A stretch of DNA of 54,545 bases from Microvirga sp. Mcv34. GTDB lineage: Bacteria > Pseudomonadota > Alphaproteobacteria > Rhizobiales > Beijerinckiaceae. The stretch lies in contig NZ_JALJRK010000031.1 in the NCBI RefSeq assembly GCF_024519725.1, forward strand, positions 10,352 through 64,896. The letters are read 5' to 3'. Made by a program: the position numbers and the translations under genes. Each line of letters begins with the position of its first letter. The first letter of the stretch is position 1. Below are positions 43,169 to 50,119 of the stretch, in pieces. The notes beneath the pieces were generated by a model. The model worked only from the letters and a program-made list of their open reading frames with translations. It did no database searches and was not told where the DNA came from.

Positions 43169-43801
43169 TTGCGCTATCTCGCTTTGGCGACCGTCGCCGT
43201 CGCCAGTATTGTATCCACAGGGGCATTCGCTCAGTGTCAGCCTGTCCCTGTTCAGGTGAGCGTGCAAACTCCTGAGCCCCAGGTCGTAATCAGCTCAACG
43301 GCCAACGTCGTGGCGGCCGCTTCAGCCCCGCAGCAGCTTCAAGCAATGGCTGGCTGGCACATCAATGGTTTGGCCCAAGCTCGCCCGAGCTACGATCTCA
43401 AACTGCAGGGAGAAGTGATGCAGGATTGCTATCGCCCCAGGGCGGTCGCTGTCACACTGGGGTTCAAGGAACCGATCCAGGTGTTCATCGCGTCGAAGTA
43501 CCGGCAAGGGACCTGTGAGTATGAAAACATCCGGCAGCATGAGATGCAGCACGTGCGGATCTACCGGAACTCGATCATGAATTATGCGGGACGGCTGCAA
43601 TTCGACATTAACAATGCTGTGGCCTCGCTGACCCCACAACAGCTGAGTTCGACCCAAGCCCAGCAATTGTCCTTCAACAAGGTGGTCGAGGCCACGGCCC
43701 GGGTGTTTAATCAAATGATGGAAGAGTCACGGCGCCTGAACGCTTCACTGGATACGGTCGAAAACTACCGATACGAGCAAAAGCGCTGTTCCAACTGGTA
43801 G
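43169..43801 (+). CDS. Secreted protein with HExxH motif (DUF922-like)
   Basis: The product is 210 residues. It starts at TTG 43169, set by AGGAG six bases upstream; no suitable ATG is near. A signal peptide ends at GAFA-QCQ. HEMQH (His124, Glu125, His128) in YENIRQHEMQHVRIYRNSI fits the predicted secreted Zn-dependent protease group (DUF922-like). It has several cysteines, possibly disulfides. It is monocistronic, in its own orientation, directly before the IS630-family element. Catalytic activity is inferred from the motif only. Confidence 0.75.
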   Translation: MRYLALATVAVASIVSTGAFAQCQPVPVQVSVQTPEPQVVISSTANVVAAASAPQQLQAMAGWHINGLAQARPSYDLKLQGEVMQDCYRPRAVAVTLGFKEPIQVFIASKYRQGTCEYENIRQHEMQHVRIYRNSIMNYAGRLQFDINNAVASLTPQQLSSTQAQQLSFNKVVEATARVFNQMMEESRRLNASLDTVENYRYEQKRCSNW

Positions 43802-43862
43802 AGACGCTGGGGAGCGGGCGACTGCCGGGACCGCGATCAGATGGCTCTAGAGCAGTTTCGAT

Positions 43863-44402
43863 TTAGACGGGCTCATACCCGCAATTCCTGAGGTAGTTCC
43901 GACACTCCTCTGCTGGGAAGCAGTCGAGCAAGTCGCCGATGGTGGTCCAGAGCACCTCCTTGGTGCGTGCGCCCGCTTTGCGCAGCAGCGCCTTGAGCTT
44001 GGCGAAAAGTTGCTCAATCGGATTGAGATCGGGGCTGTAGGGCGGCAGATACAACAAGCTGGCGCCGACCGCTCGGATCGCCTCCTCGACGCCAGCCACC
44101 TTGTGAGCGGCCAGATTGTCGAGCACGACGACATCGCCAGGCGAGAGGGCTGGTGCCAGCATCTGCTCGACATAAGCCTTGAAGATCTCGCCCCGCATGG
44201 GCCCGTCGACCACGAGCGGAGCGATGATCCCGTTCTCGCGCAGGCCCGCCACAAAGGTCGTGGTCAGCCAATGTCCGTGCGGCACAGCGTCGATCACCCG
44301 CTGTCCGCGCGGTGCCCTGCCATAGCGCCGCGACATGTTGGTGGCGGTTCCGGTCTCATCGAGAAACACGAAGCGGCTCGCATCCATAAAGCGCTGCCAC
44401 AC
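43863..44402 (-). CDS. IS630-family transposase, catalytic part (frame -1)
   Basis: The separate frame is 179 residues; the -1 frame is open from the A7 run at about 44464. The DDE residues are visible: Asp in FVFLDETGTATNMSRRYGRA, Asp in VVVLDNLAAHKVAG and Glu in YSPDLNPIEQLFAKLK. It is probably only expressed as the C-terminal part of the frameshifted protein. Confidence 0.9.
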   Translation of the reverse strand: MWQRFMDASRFVFLDETGTATNMSRRYGRAPRGQRVIDAVPHGHWLTTTFVAGLRENGIIAPLVVDGPMRGEIFKAYVEQMLAPALSPGDVVVLDNLAAHKVAGVEEAIRAVGASLLYLPPYSPDLNPIEQLFAKLKALLRKAGARTKEVLWTTIGDLLDCFPAEECRNYLRNCGYEPV

Positions 44403-44425
44403 GCGAAAGCGGCGGCGCTCCTGGG

Positions 44426-44809
44426 CTACATCCGGCCGGTCCTGCTCGGCCGCCCGGAGCGTCTTTTTTTATGCGTCAGGTCCATGCGCTTGAGCATCAG
44501 ATGAATGGTCGAGAGCGCCTGCACCACGATCCCGCGGACGCGCAGTTCGGTCTGGATCTCGGCCAGCGTGATGCCGGACTTGGCGTCCACCAGGGAGCGG
44601 AGCAGATCCTGGTGCGGCTCAAGCACGGGGCGACGATGGCCGCCGATGCGCTCCGGCCTGACCGAGCCGGTCTCGCGCAGCCGCCGCATCAGCTTTACGG
44701 CGGCCGAGGGGCTCACTTCGTAACGAGCGGCCGCCTGGCGGATCGAGCTGCCCTTCTCAACAGCGCGGACAATGCGCCGGCGCAGGTCCTGGGACAACGG
44801 TGTGGTCAT
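44426..44809 (-). CDS. IS630-family transposase, N-terminal DNA-binding part
   Basis: The product is 127 residues. It has a helix-turn-helix (SQDLRRRIVRAVEKGSSIRQ, AAARYEVSPSAAVKLMRRLR) and a second winged-helix region (GITLAEIQTELRVRGIVVQA). At DLTHKKRRSG the codons CAT AAA AAA AGA allow a -1 slip on A7 (44464-44470) into HKKKTLRAAEQDRPDVAQE, the usual IS630 sequence, joining the catalytic frame. Confidence 0.9.
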   Translation of the reverse strand: MTTPLSQDLRRRIVRAVEKGSSIRQAAARYEVSPSAAVKLMRRLRETGSVRPERIGGHRRPVLEPHQDLLRSLVDAKSGITLAEIQTELRVRGIVVQALSTIHLMLKRMDLTHKKRRSGRPSRTGRM

Positions 44810-44924
44810 GGCGAGCCTCTGTGCTCACGCCCCTGACCGACAGGGAGTCAGATCTTCCGATTCCGTTCAACCCCAAACAGCTCTAGGCCCGAGGATCCTC
44901 AGGCCTAGAGCGAGCTCTAGCTAG

Positions 44925-45422
44925 CTAACCGCCGGCATTATCGATTGTCACGTACACTTCGCAAGATTCGATATGCTCACGGAAATATTCAAAGGGAGGC
45001 TTCATTTTGCCGAGCCTACGACTTTCCTCGCAGGACGCTACACTCCGCGCATACCTCTCAGACGGGAAGAGCCCGGACTTTAGGTAGAACTCTTTTGGCC
45101 CGAAACCCCAGTACTTCTTCATATTTATACCGAGGCCGCCATTCCCTATCACTTCAAGCGTCAGGTAGGCTGCCGGAACCAGCAATAGGGCGATTACCGC
45201 GGATATCTTCCGGGGGATGATCCGTTTGAGGAGAGCATATGCAATTGCAGCTATGCTTGAGAAGACGACAAACGCACTCCAAAACATTATCGTGAATTGA
45301 GTGCTTGCCTCGGCCTGCTGATAGCCAAAGATGATCGCCGCGATGGCGACGCCAATGACGACTACAGCCGTAATGATCACGCCTAAAATGTCTTCGGATT
45401 CGCTTCTTATATAGACCCACAT
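44925..45422 (-). CDS. Hypothetical membrane protein
   Basis: The product is 165 residues from ATG 45422, chosen over a TTG at 45470 because GGGGA precedes it at a suitable distance. There are three predicted membrane helices (about 12-35, 43-64 and 73-93: LGVIITAVVVIGVAIAAIIF, MFWSAFVVFSSIAAIAYALL and ISAVIALLLVPAAYLTLEVI). The C-terminal 70 residues are soluble with two Cys (ASCEES, ESCEVY) and may be exposed. No family was recognised. The 200-base gap to 45623 shows no gene that I can support. Confidence 0.65.
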   Translation of the reverse strand: MWVYIRSESEDILGVIITAVVVIGVAIAAIIFGYQQAEASTQFTIMFWSAFVVFSSIAAIAYALLKRIIPRKISAVIALLLVPAAYLTLEVIGNGGLGINMKKYWGFGPKEFYLKSGLFPSERYARSVASCEESRRLGKMKPPFEYFREHIESCEVYVTIDNAGG

Positions 45423-45622
45423 TTTGTTTTTCCCCGCAGCCTTATCTCTGCCTATCCGAGCTTTATCCAAGTTTGATTAAGAATGCTGTTTAGGTTAGGC
45501 CGAGATGACTTGTTTTATCCCGGCGCGTCTAGGGTCGGGAGTGGTTATTCAGATGGAAATTCGCGAACCGGACAGATGTCGAGTTGGCTCCTTAGATAGT
45601 GAGCTTAGGCCGGCCCGGTCCA

Positions 45623-45961
45623 TCACGGGTTTCCATTGTAATTCTCAATCCGGGCGGTGAAGGGTTTCTCCGATCCTGCTCCGTCGTCCCAGAACTCTCC
45701 CTGGTCGCCCACGTTAGAAATGGCGTTGCGGAGCACCGTCTGCTCGGCTGCGGAAAGGTCCACTGGAATGCGAGCGGGGTAGGCCAGTTCCTCGACCGCT
45801 TTGGAGAGCCAGACGCGGGCTGCTTCCAAATCGTTATAATCTGGAGAGTCCTGCAGTCCGTCGTCCTTGAGGACGTCCAGCATGCCTTCCATCATGGAGA
45901 GAATTGCGGTTGCTTCTTCCTCTGATGCCAAGAGGAGGAGCGGAGTATCAGTCGCTGACAT
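45623..45961 (-). CDS. Hypothetical acidic protein
   Basis: The product is 112 residues, acidic and helical (LLLLASEEEATAILSMMEGM, DLSAAEQTVLRNAISNV). No family was recognised. AAGGAC precedes the ATG. It starts ten bases after the stop of the PAPS-reductase-like gene and is therefore likely to be co-transcribed with it. Confidence 0.65.
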   Translation of the reverse strand: MSATDTPLLLLASEEEATAILSMMEGMLDVLKDDGLQDSPDYNDLEAARVWLSKAVEELAYPARIPVDLSAAEQTVLRNAISNVGDQGEFWDDGAGSEKPFTARIENYNGNP

Positions 45962-45971
45962 AGAAATGTCC

Positions 45972-47024
45972 TTAAGCTGCTGCGGCAGGAGGGGTATCCT
46001 CGTTTGCTGCTGATGGCACTTCCATCCCGACGTATAGCGATGGGGTCGATCCAGTCCGCATTAGGTCACCGGAGGTCATATCGAAGAACTCGATCCAGCG
46101 GCGCATCTCCGGTCGCTCGGAAATATCGATGTCGGCAACTGAGGCCTGCCATGACATGAGGTGCTCTGGAGCCAATTCCACAATCATGCGGACTTCGTCC
46201 TCGGGCAGGAGGCCTTTGTCGACGATGTACTCCGTCATCGAGCCAGGACGTGGTGTAGCCCCGCGACAACCTTTAACTGGGGTACGCCAAAGTCCGTCCA
46301 CTGCCTTGAGGCGGGGTTTCGCCCTTGCCTCCATCAAGACGATCCGGCGGAGCAGCGGCTTTTCAAGCTCGTGGAGCTCGTGTGCCTTCGTCACTGGGCA
46401 AAAGAAGCAAGCGCTCTTAATCGGGACGGGTAGGCCGGCGTTGCGAATGCGCTGAATGCAATCCTCTCGCTTCCAATTCCATTCCCTGAGAGGGTATCTG
46501 TATTCGTACTTATTATCTGTGAAACCTTCACGTTCCCTATAGCGTTTTTGATCAGCTGGGCTACAATCATAGCCAATAAGCTTGATTACTTTGCCACCAG
46601 CAGCCCAACAGCGCCGAGCAGGCTCCCAATTGTCGGCCCACTGATCTTGAGGCTGTATCTTCCACTTCTGCGAACAACTTCCATAACCGAATGTTTTACT
46701 TGGAAGCGTACCATTTGTAAGACAATTTTCCTCTAAAGTTCTATAAGGAGGAAAGTTCTTATAGTTCTTCGGCTGGTATTTGACAACAATCAGAGGGACG
46801 CCCCGCTCCTCGAGCCACTGCTTGAAAACCGGCAGGTATTGGTAGGTCTGCGGGCGTTCGCTGCCTGTATCGGCGAATAGCGCGACGTCAACACGCTCGC
46901 CACGTTCTACCATTTCAATCAGCATCGCAACACTATCTACCCCAAGCCCAAGAGCGGCCATAACGGGCGAGTTGTTGTCTGCAAAGAAATCCAGCTGCGG
47001 CGGTCGTGCCGTCATTTCGATCAT
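45972..47024 (-). CDS. PAPS-reductase-like PP-loop protein with putative Fe-S site
   Basis: The product is 350 residues. The N-terminal PP-loop nucleotide site reads LGLGVDSVAML (variant of SGGxDS), then VALFADTGSERPQTYQYLP. Four cysteines are placed like Fe-S ligands in DndC- and PAPS-reductase-like proteins: Cys101, Cys117 (YGSCSQKWK), Cys206 and Cys209 (SACFFCPVTK). It may activate sulfur or adenylate a substrate. No dndB/D/E or iscS is near, so DNA phosphorothioation is not supported, and such proteins are common in phages. QLDFF at residues 10-14 is near a clamp-binding motif. The stretch at about 46480-46760 is more AT-rich than its surroundings. It follows the DUF7007-like gene. Confidence 0.85.
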   Translation of the reverse strand: MIEMTARPPQLDFFADNNSPVMAALGLGVDSVAMLIEMVERGERVDVALFADTGSERPQTYQYLPVFKQWLEERGVPLIVVKYQPKNYKNFPPYRTLEENCLTNGTLPSKTFGYGSCSQKWKIQPQDQWADNWEPARRCWAAGGKVIKLIGYDCSPADQKRYREREGFTDNKYEYRYPLREWNWKREDCIQRIRNAGLPVPIKSACFFCPVTKAHELHELEKPLLRRIVLMEARAKPRLKAVDGLWRTPVKGCRGATPRPGSMTEYIVDKGLLPEDEVRMIVELAPEHLMSWQASVADIDISERPEMRRWIEFFDMTSGDLMRTGSTPSLYVGMEVPSAANEDTPPAAAA

Positions 47025-47055
47025 AGCGAATTCCAGAAATAAGGAGTGAGGAGCG

Positions 47056-47874
47056 TCAGGCCGCGGCGAGAGTTGTGCGCGCTGGCGTGGTTTCCTTGTG
47101 CTTCTCAGGGTCTATGATGAGACCGAACTTTGACCGGCCATTGTATTCAGCCTCGGTCACAAGGAAGGTTCGCTCTTTCCGATTGAGCCGACCGGATACG
47201 CGATCAGCGCCGATAACGGCCGTAACCTGAACCATGGCGTCGGGAGCGCTCCTGGCCGAGATTGAAATCCATTTGTCCTTAGTAGACTCGGCGAAGGCTT
47301 GCTCTTGGAGCCGTACGCTATCGGTGACCGCAAGCACTTCTCCGGTCACAGCCATGTACTCATGCGGCATGTAGTTGATTAGGGTGAGCTTCGCATCCCG
47401 GCGATCACGCGTGGTAAACAGATCTGGGAAATGGTGGGCTACGATTGCCCAACAGACATCCTCCTCGTAGAAGCCTGCTGAGTTGCGCCAGGCTTCGTGG
47501 ATCGTCTGGTTCCGCTCCTCATCGAGGACCATATAGCCGTGGCCCGGAGTGTTATATTTGCACACTCCCTCAGCATACCTGTAGCCATAATCAGCCCCGC
47601 CATCCGGGGTGTGGGGACGGGGATATCCGAACGAGATGTATTCGCGGGTGAGGGACTTTAGTTCGACGCCTGCCAAATGAATGAGGCGTACCTCCTCGCG
47701 AGCTTCCTCCAGCGTGTCAACGAACGCGAGTTGATACCAGTAGGGCTGGCTCGGCAGCACTCCTTCTTCGAGGCGCTGAACACGGAACCCAGGATATGCT
47801 CCCGACAGTTCAACAACTCGCAGGGTATAGCCAGAATCCAGATTGGAGGACTGTTCGATTTCGCGCTCGCTCAT
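47056..47874 (-). CDS. Probable DUF7007 domain protein
   Basis: The product is 272 residues. The core around residues 115-155 (TPGHGYMVLDEERNQTI, GFYEEDVCWAIVAHHFPDLF) fits the plasmid/phage DUF7007 pattern, in which a GHGG-like motif precedes a W/Y-E-E-D block. The C-terminus has RLNRKERTFLVTEAEYNG. The function is unknown. It heads a three-gene operon with the PAPS-reductase-like gene and the 112-residue protein. GCAGGAG precedes ATG 47874, and TAATCCCCAAAA lies just upstream (47886-47898), a repeated leader motif. Confidence 0.75.
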   Translation of the reverse strand: MSEREIEQSSNLDSGYTLRVVELSGAYPGFRVQRLEEGVLPSQPYWYQLAFVDTLEEAREEVRLIHLAGVELKSLTREYISFGYPRPHTPDGGADYGYRYAEGVCKYNTPGHGYMVLDEERNQTIHEAWRNSAGFYEEDVCWAIVAHHFPDLFTTRDRRDAKLTLINYMPHEYMAVTGEVLAVTDSVRLQEQAFAESTKDKWISISARSAPDAMVQVTAVIGADRVSGRLNRKERTFLVTEAEYNGRSKFGLIIDPEKHKETTPARTTLAAA

Positions 47875-48007
47875 GGCGGCTCCTGCTTTTGGGGATTAGG
47901 TTCTGTCTTTCTCCAGAATGGCTGTTGGAAGGGAATTCACTCCGCTTTAGGTTAAGGCCCTCTGCGGGCGCGAATTGCTCGCGGCGTTTGAGCGGGGCAG
48001 GGGCAGA

Positions 48008-48925
48008 ATGGTTTTAAGAGTGGGAGCCAGATGGGCTGCGGCGGTGGCTGTTGCCTGGAGTTTTCTCGGAGCATCGCCAGCGACAGCGGCCACGATACAA
48101 AGGGTAAGCCCTAACTGTTTCCAGTTCGCCGAGTGTGGCGATACCAGTGACCACGGGATCCTGATCAGCGGCGAGATCGTCAAGGGCGATTATTACAAGT
48201 TCCGGGCTGTGTTGGCAGAAGGGAGGTCGGTTCCAAGACTGCTGTACCTGCGATCACCTGGAGGAGACGTTAGCGAAGCGCTGCAGATCGGTCGGCTTGC
48301 AAGGGAACTCTATCTGGAGGCCGTCGCCCCTGCCCAGATTGAAGAGGGTAAAGGTGTCTGCTTCGAGAACGATGCAGCGACTATGAGGCGTAGCGGTCGC
48401 AGGCGGCCGGGCCCTTGTGTCTGTGCGTCTGCATGCTTCTTCATTTATGCAGGCGCTGTCAGACGAAACGAAGCTGCGGTGGGCATACACAGGTTTTACA
48501 TCGATCCCAGCACCAACGCTAAGCTCACGTTACAGGAATCTATCAGCAGGATGCGGGCTGTGCGGCAACCCGTCATCGACTATCTTCGGGAGATGGGGGT
48601 GCCGGGCAAGTACGTGGACATCATGTTCGCGACATCATCCCGTGAGCTTTACGTCCCGACGACGGCCGAGATACGGGCAGACTTCCTAGGCTACCCACCA
48701 GAGATCATGGAGTGGCTCATGGCCCAGTGCAAGACAGGTAGCGATCGGGAAGCTGCTGAAGTCTTGGAGAAGAAAGGATTGTTGAGCGCTCTCAACAATA
48801 CCTGGGAACGGACGGGGTGTCTCGCGGATGCGATGGCGGGAGACCGCGTAGCTCGGTACAGGCAATTCAGACAGAGCTACGATCAGTTTGAAGGCTTTGA
48901 GCCAGTAAGTCCAAAGGCAGAGTAG
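48008..48925 (+). CDS. Periplasmic ClpP-fold protein (COG3904-like)
   Basis: The product is 305 residues. ATG 48008 is chosen (GCAGGGGCAG upstream); a TTG at 47975 is less likely. A signal peptide ends near PATAA. SPGGDVSEALQIGRLARELY and CVCASACFFIYAGAVRR match the ClpP/crotonase-like predicted periplasmic proteins, where the Ser in ASAC is the expected nucleophile. Several Cys suggest disulfides. It lies alone, divergent from the gene at 47874. The substrate is unknown. Confidence 0.8.
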   Translation: MVLRVGARWAAAVAVAWSFLGASPATAATIQRVSPNCFQFAECGDTSDHGILISGEIVKGDYYKFRAVLAEGRSVPRLLYLRSPGGDVSEALQIGRLARELYLEAVAPAQIEEGKGVCFENDAATMRRSGRRRPGPCVCASACFFIYAGAVRRNEAAVGIHRFYIDPSTNAKLTLQESISRMRAVRQPVIDYLREMGVPGKYVDIMFATSSRELYVPTTAEIRADFLGYPPEIMEWLMAQCKTGSDREAAEVLEKKGLLSALNNTWERTGCLADAMAGDRVARYRQFRQSYDQFEGFEPVSPKAE

Positions 48926-48955
48926 ATAGGACCCAGCATAGGTACCGGGCCCGAC

Positions 48956-49264
48956 CTACTGGATCCGGTAGGAGTTGCCCCAAGTCCAAGGGCTGGTGTA
49001 GCCGGCGAGCAGGTTGGCGGGGTCTTCGACGATCTCGAGGTCCCAGTATGGATCGACATGGGTGTCGCAGACCCGGGTGACGTCAGATTCGATGGTCGGC
49101 TTCACCCGCGCTGCAACTTTCCCATCTGTCCTGATGTCGTGGGAGCTGTCGTCCTTGTAGGCAACGATCCATTCGGGATGGATGACCGTACCGAGGACTG
49201 CCTTATAGTCGGCAAGTGCCCTTTGCTTCGCCTCAGCTTCGGGAAAAAGCGGATCATCGCTCAC
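48956..49264 (-). CDS. Hypothetical small protein
   Basis: The product is 102 residues, acidic at the N-terminus, with Trp- and Asp-rich middle (HPEWIVAYKDDSSHDIRTDG, DPYWDLEIVEDP). No family was recognised. ATG 49264 overlaps the stop of the KOW-like gene by four bases (ATGA), so translation is coupled. Confidence 0.65.
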   Translation of the reverse strand: MSDDPLFPEAEAKQRALADYKAVLGTVIHPEWIVAYKDDSSHDIRTDGKVAARVKPTIESDVTRVCDTHVDPYWDLEIVEDPANLLAGYTSPWTWGNSYRIQ

Positions 49265-49479
49265 CGGACCCTCTCAAGTTCGCCCCGGAAGACACCCTTT
49301 TGCTGGCCGTTATCCCAGTTTACGAAGACCATGTTCTTTCCTGGGTCGCAGTAAACCGAAGGGCCACGGCCCGTGGCGACCTTCCCGACGGTTCCGAGGG
49401 TGTCCTTGGGAATACCAGCGAAGAGGGCGGTGCAGCGGACGCGCATCCCCTCTTGAAACCGTGTGCGGGTGTCAGTCAT
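49261..49479 (-). CDS. Small beta-barrel-like hypothetical protein
   Basis: The product is 72 residues. GMRVRCTALF, GTVGKVATGRG and MVFVNWDNGQQKGVF give a small SH3/KOW-like beta-barrel look. It overlaps neighbours on both sides (8 bases with the upstream 177-residue gene, 4 bases with the 102-residue gene), forming a tightly packed three-gene operon. Confidence 0.65.
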   Translation of the reverse strand: MTDTRTRFQEGMRVRCTALFAGIPKDTLGTVGKVATGRGPSVYCDPGKNMVFVNWDNGQQKGVFRGELERVR

Positions 49480-50005
49480 TGGCGCCGGTCTCAGAGAAGA
49501 TCACGAAATCGGACCAAGTCTGGCCGTCTTCGGTATGCCAGAGCCCGTCTTCTCTGAAGTGTGCGATCTCCCGATCTCCGTCGGGGCCGACCCGGATGGC
49601 CCCATAGGTGGCCTGGACAAACTCAAAGGGGCCATGGTTCTCACTGAAACGGTCCTCACGGCCGCACTCAAAGCGAATAAAGCTGTTGGGCTTCGTCTCT
49701 GCCGCAGGGTGCTTCTGGGCCGACACCTTGCTGACCAGGCTGTGGAGTTCGAAGTAGATCTCGTTACGGCGCCAATCGTCCTCTGGCACGTTCTCGATGA
49801 ACCACCAGGTAGCCTGGAGTGCTCGGTTGACGGGAGAAAGGCCGGGGAGATTGGATAGCCCGGCTAAGAAGCCCTTAAAATCTCGTAGGCTGTCCTTGCG
49901 GAGCTGATCGAGGAATTGCTGAACCTCCTCCTTGGGATGATCGTTCAGCAAAATAAGGAGCTTATCGCGGAGGTTTTCAGAGATCTCAATGACAGGATTG
50001 CTCAC
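49472..50005 (-). CDS. Hypothetical protein (GTG start)
   Basis: The product is 177 residues from GTG 50005, preceded by AAGGATCAG. The leader has CAAAACCCCAAAATTCAAAG (50016-50033), very like the dnaQ leader AACCCCAATAAATTCAAAAG. The N-terminal helical part (LRDKLLILLNDHPKEEVQQF) precedes a mixed C-terminal part (FIRFECGREDRFSENHGPFE). No family was recognised. It is first gene of the 50005-48956 operon, after the methyltransferase terminator. Confidence 0.65.
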   Translation of the reverse strand: MSNPVIEISENLRDKLLILLNDHPKEEVQQFLDQLRKDSLRDFKGFLAGLSNLPGLSPVNRALQATWWFIENVPEDDWRRNEIYFELHSLVSKVSAQKHPAAETKPNSFIRFECGREDRFSENHGPFEFVQATYGAIRVGPDGDREIAHFREDGLWHTEDGQTWSDFVIFSETGAND

Positions 50006-50058
50006 ACCTGATCCTTTGAATTTTGGGGTTTTGTAAGGAAATTGCGCTCGAACAAGAA

Positions 50059-50084
50059 AGGCCCGCAGGATTCCCTGCAGGCCT
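50059..50084 (-). terminator. Terminator after the cytosine methyltransferase
   Basis: AGGCC/GGCCT and GCAGG/CCTGC pair around one mismatch with loop ATTC. The minus strand continues TTTCTTGTTC. It is located 36 bases past the methyltransferase stop. Confidence 0.75.
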
Positions 50085-50119
50085 GATCTTGCTTAGACTT
50101 CGCGGAGATCGGAGGCCGC

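Larger units (their letters stand above)
43850..44883 (-). mobile_element. IS630-family insertion sequence
   Basis: The element is 1034 bp, flanked by TA on both sides (43848-43849 and 44884-44885), as expected for IS630/mariner-type insertion. The ends are imperfect inverted repeats of about 21 bp: GAGCAGTTTCGATTTAGACG on the left and GAGCTGTTTGGGGTTGAACG (reverse complement) on the right. It carries a transposase in two frames joined by a slippery A7 run. Confidence 0.9.

Noticed and set aside
45972..47024. DNA phosphorothioation (dnd) system
   Set aside because: Only a DndC-like protein is present; no dndA, dndB, dndD or dndE partner is visible.
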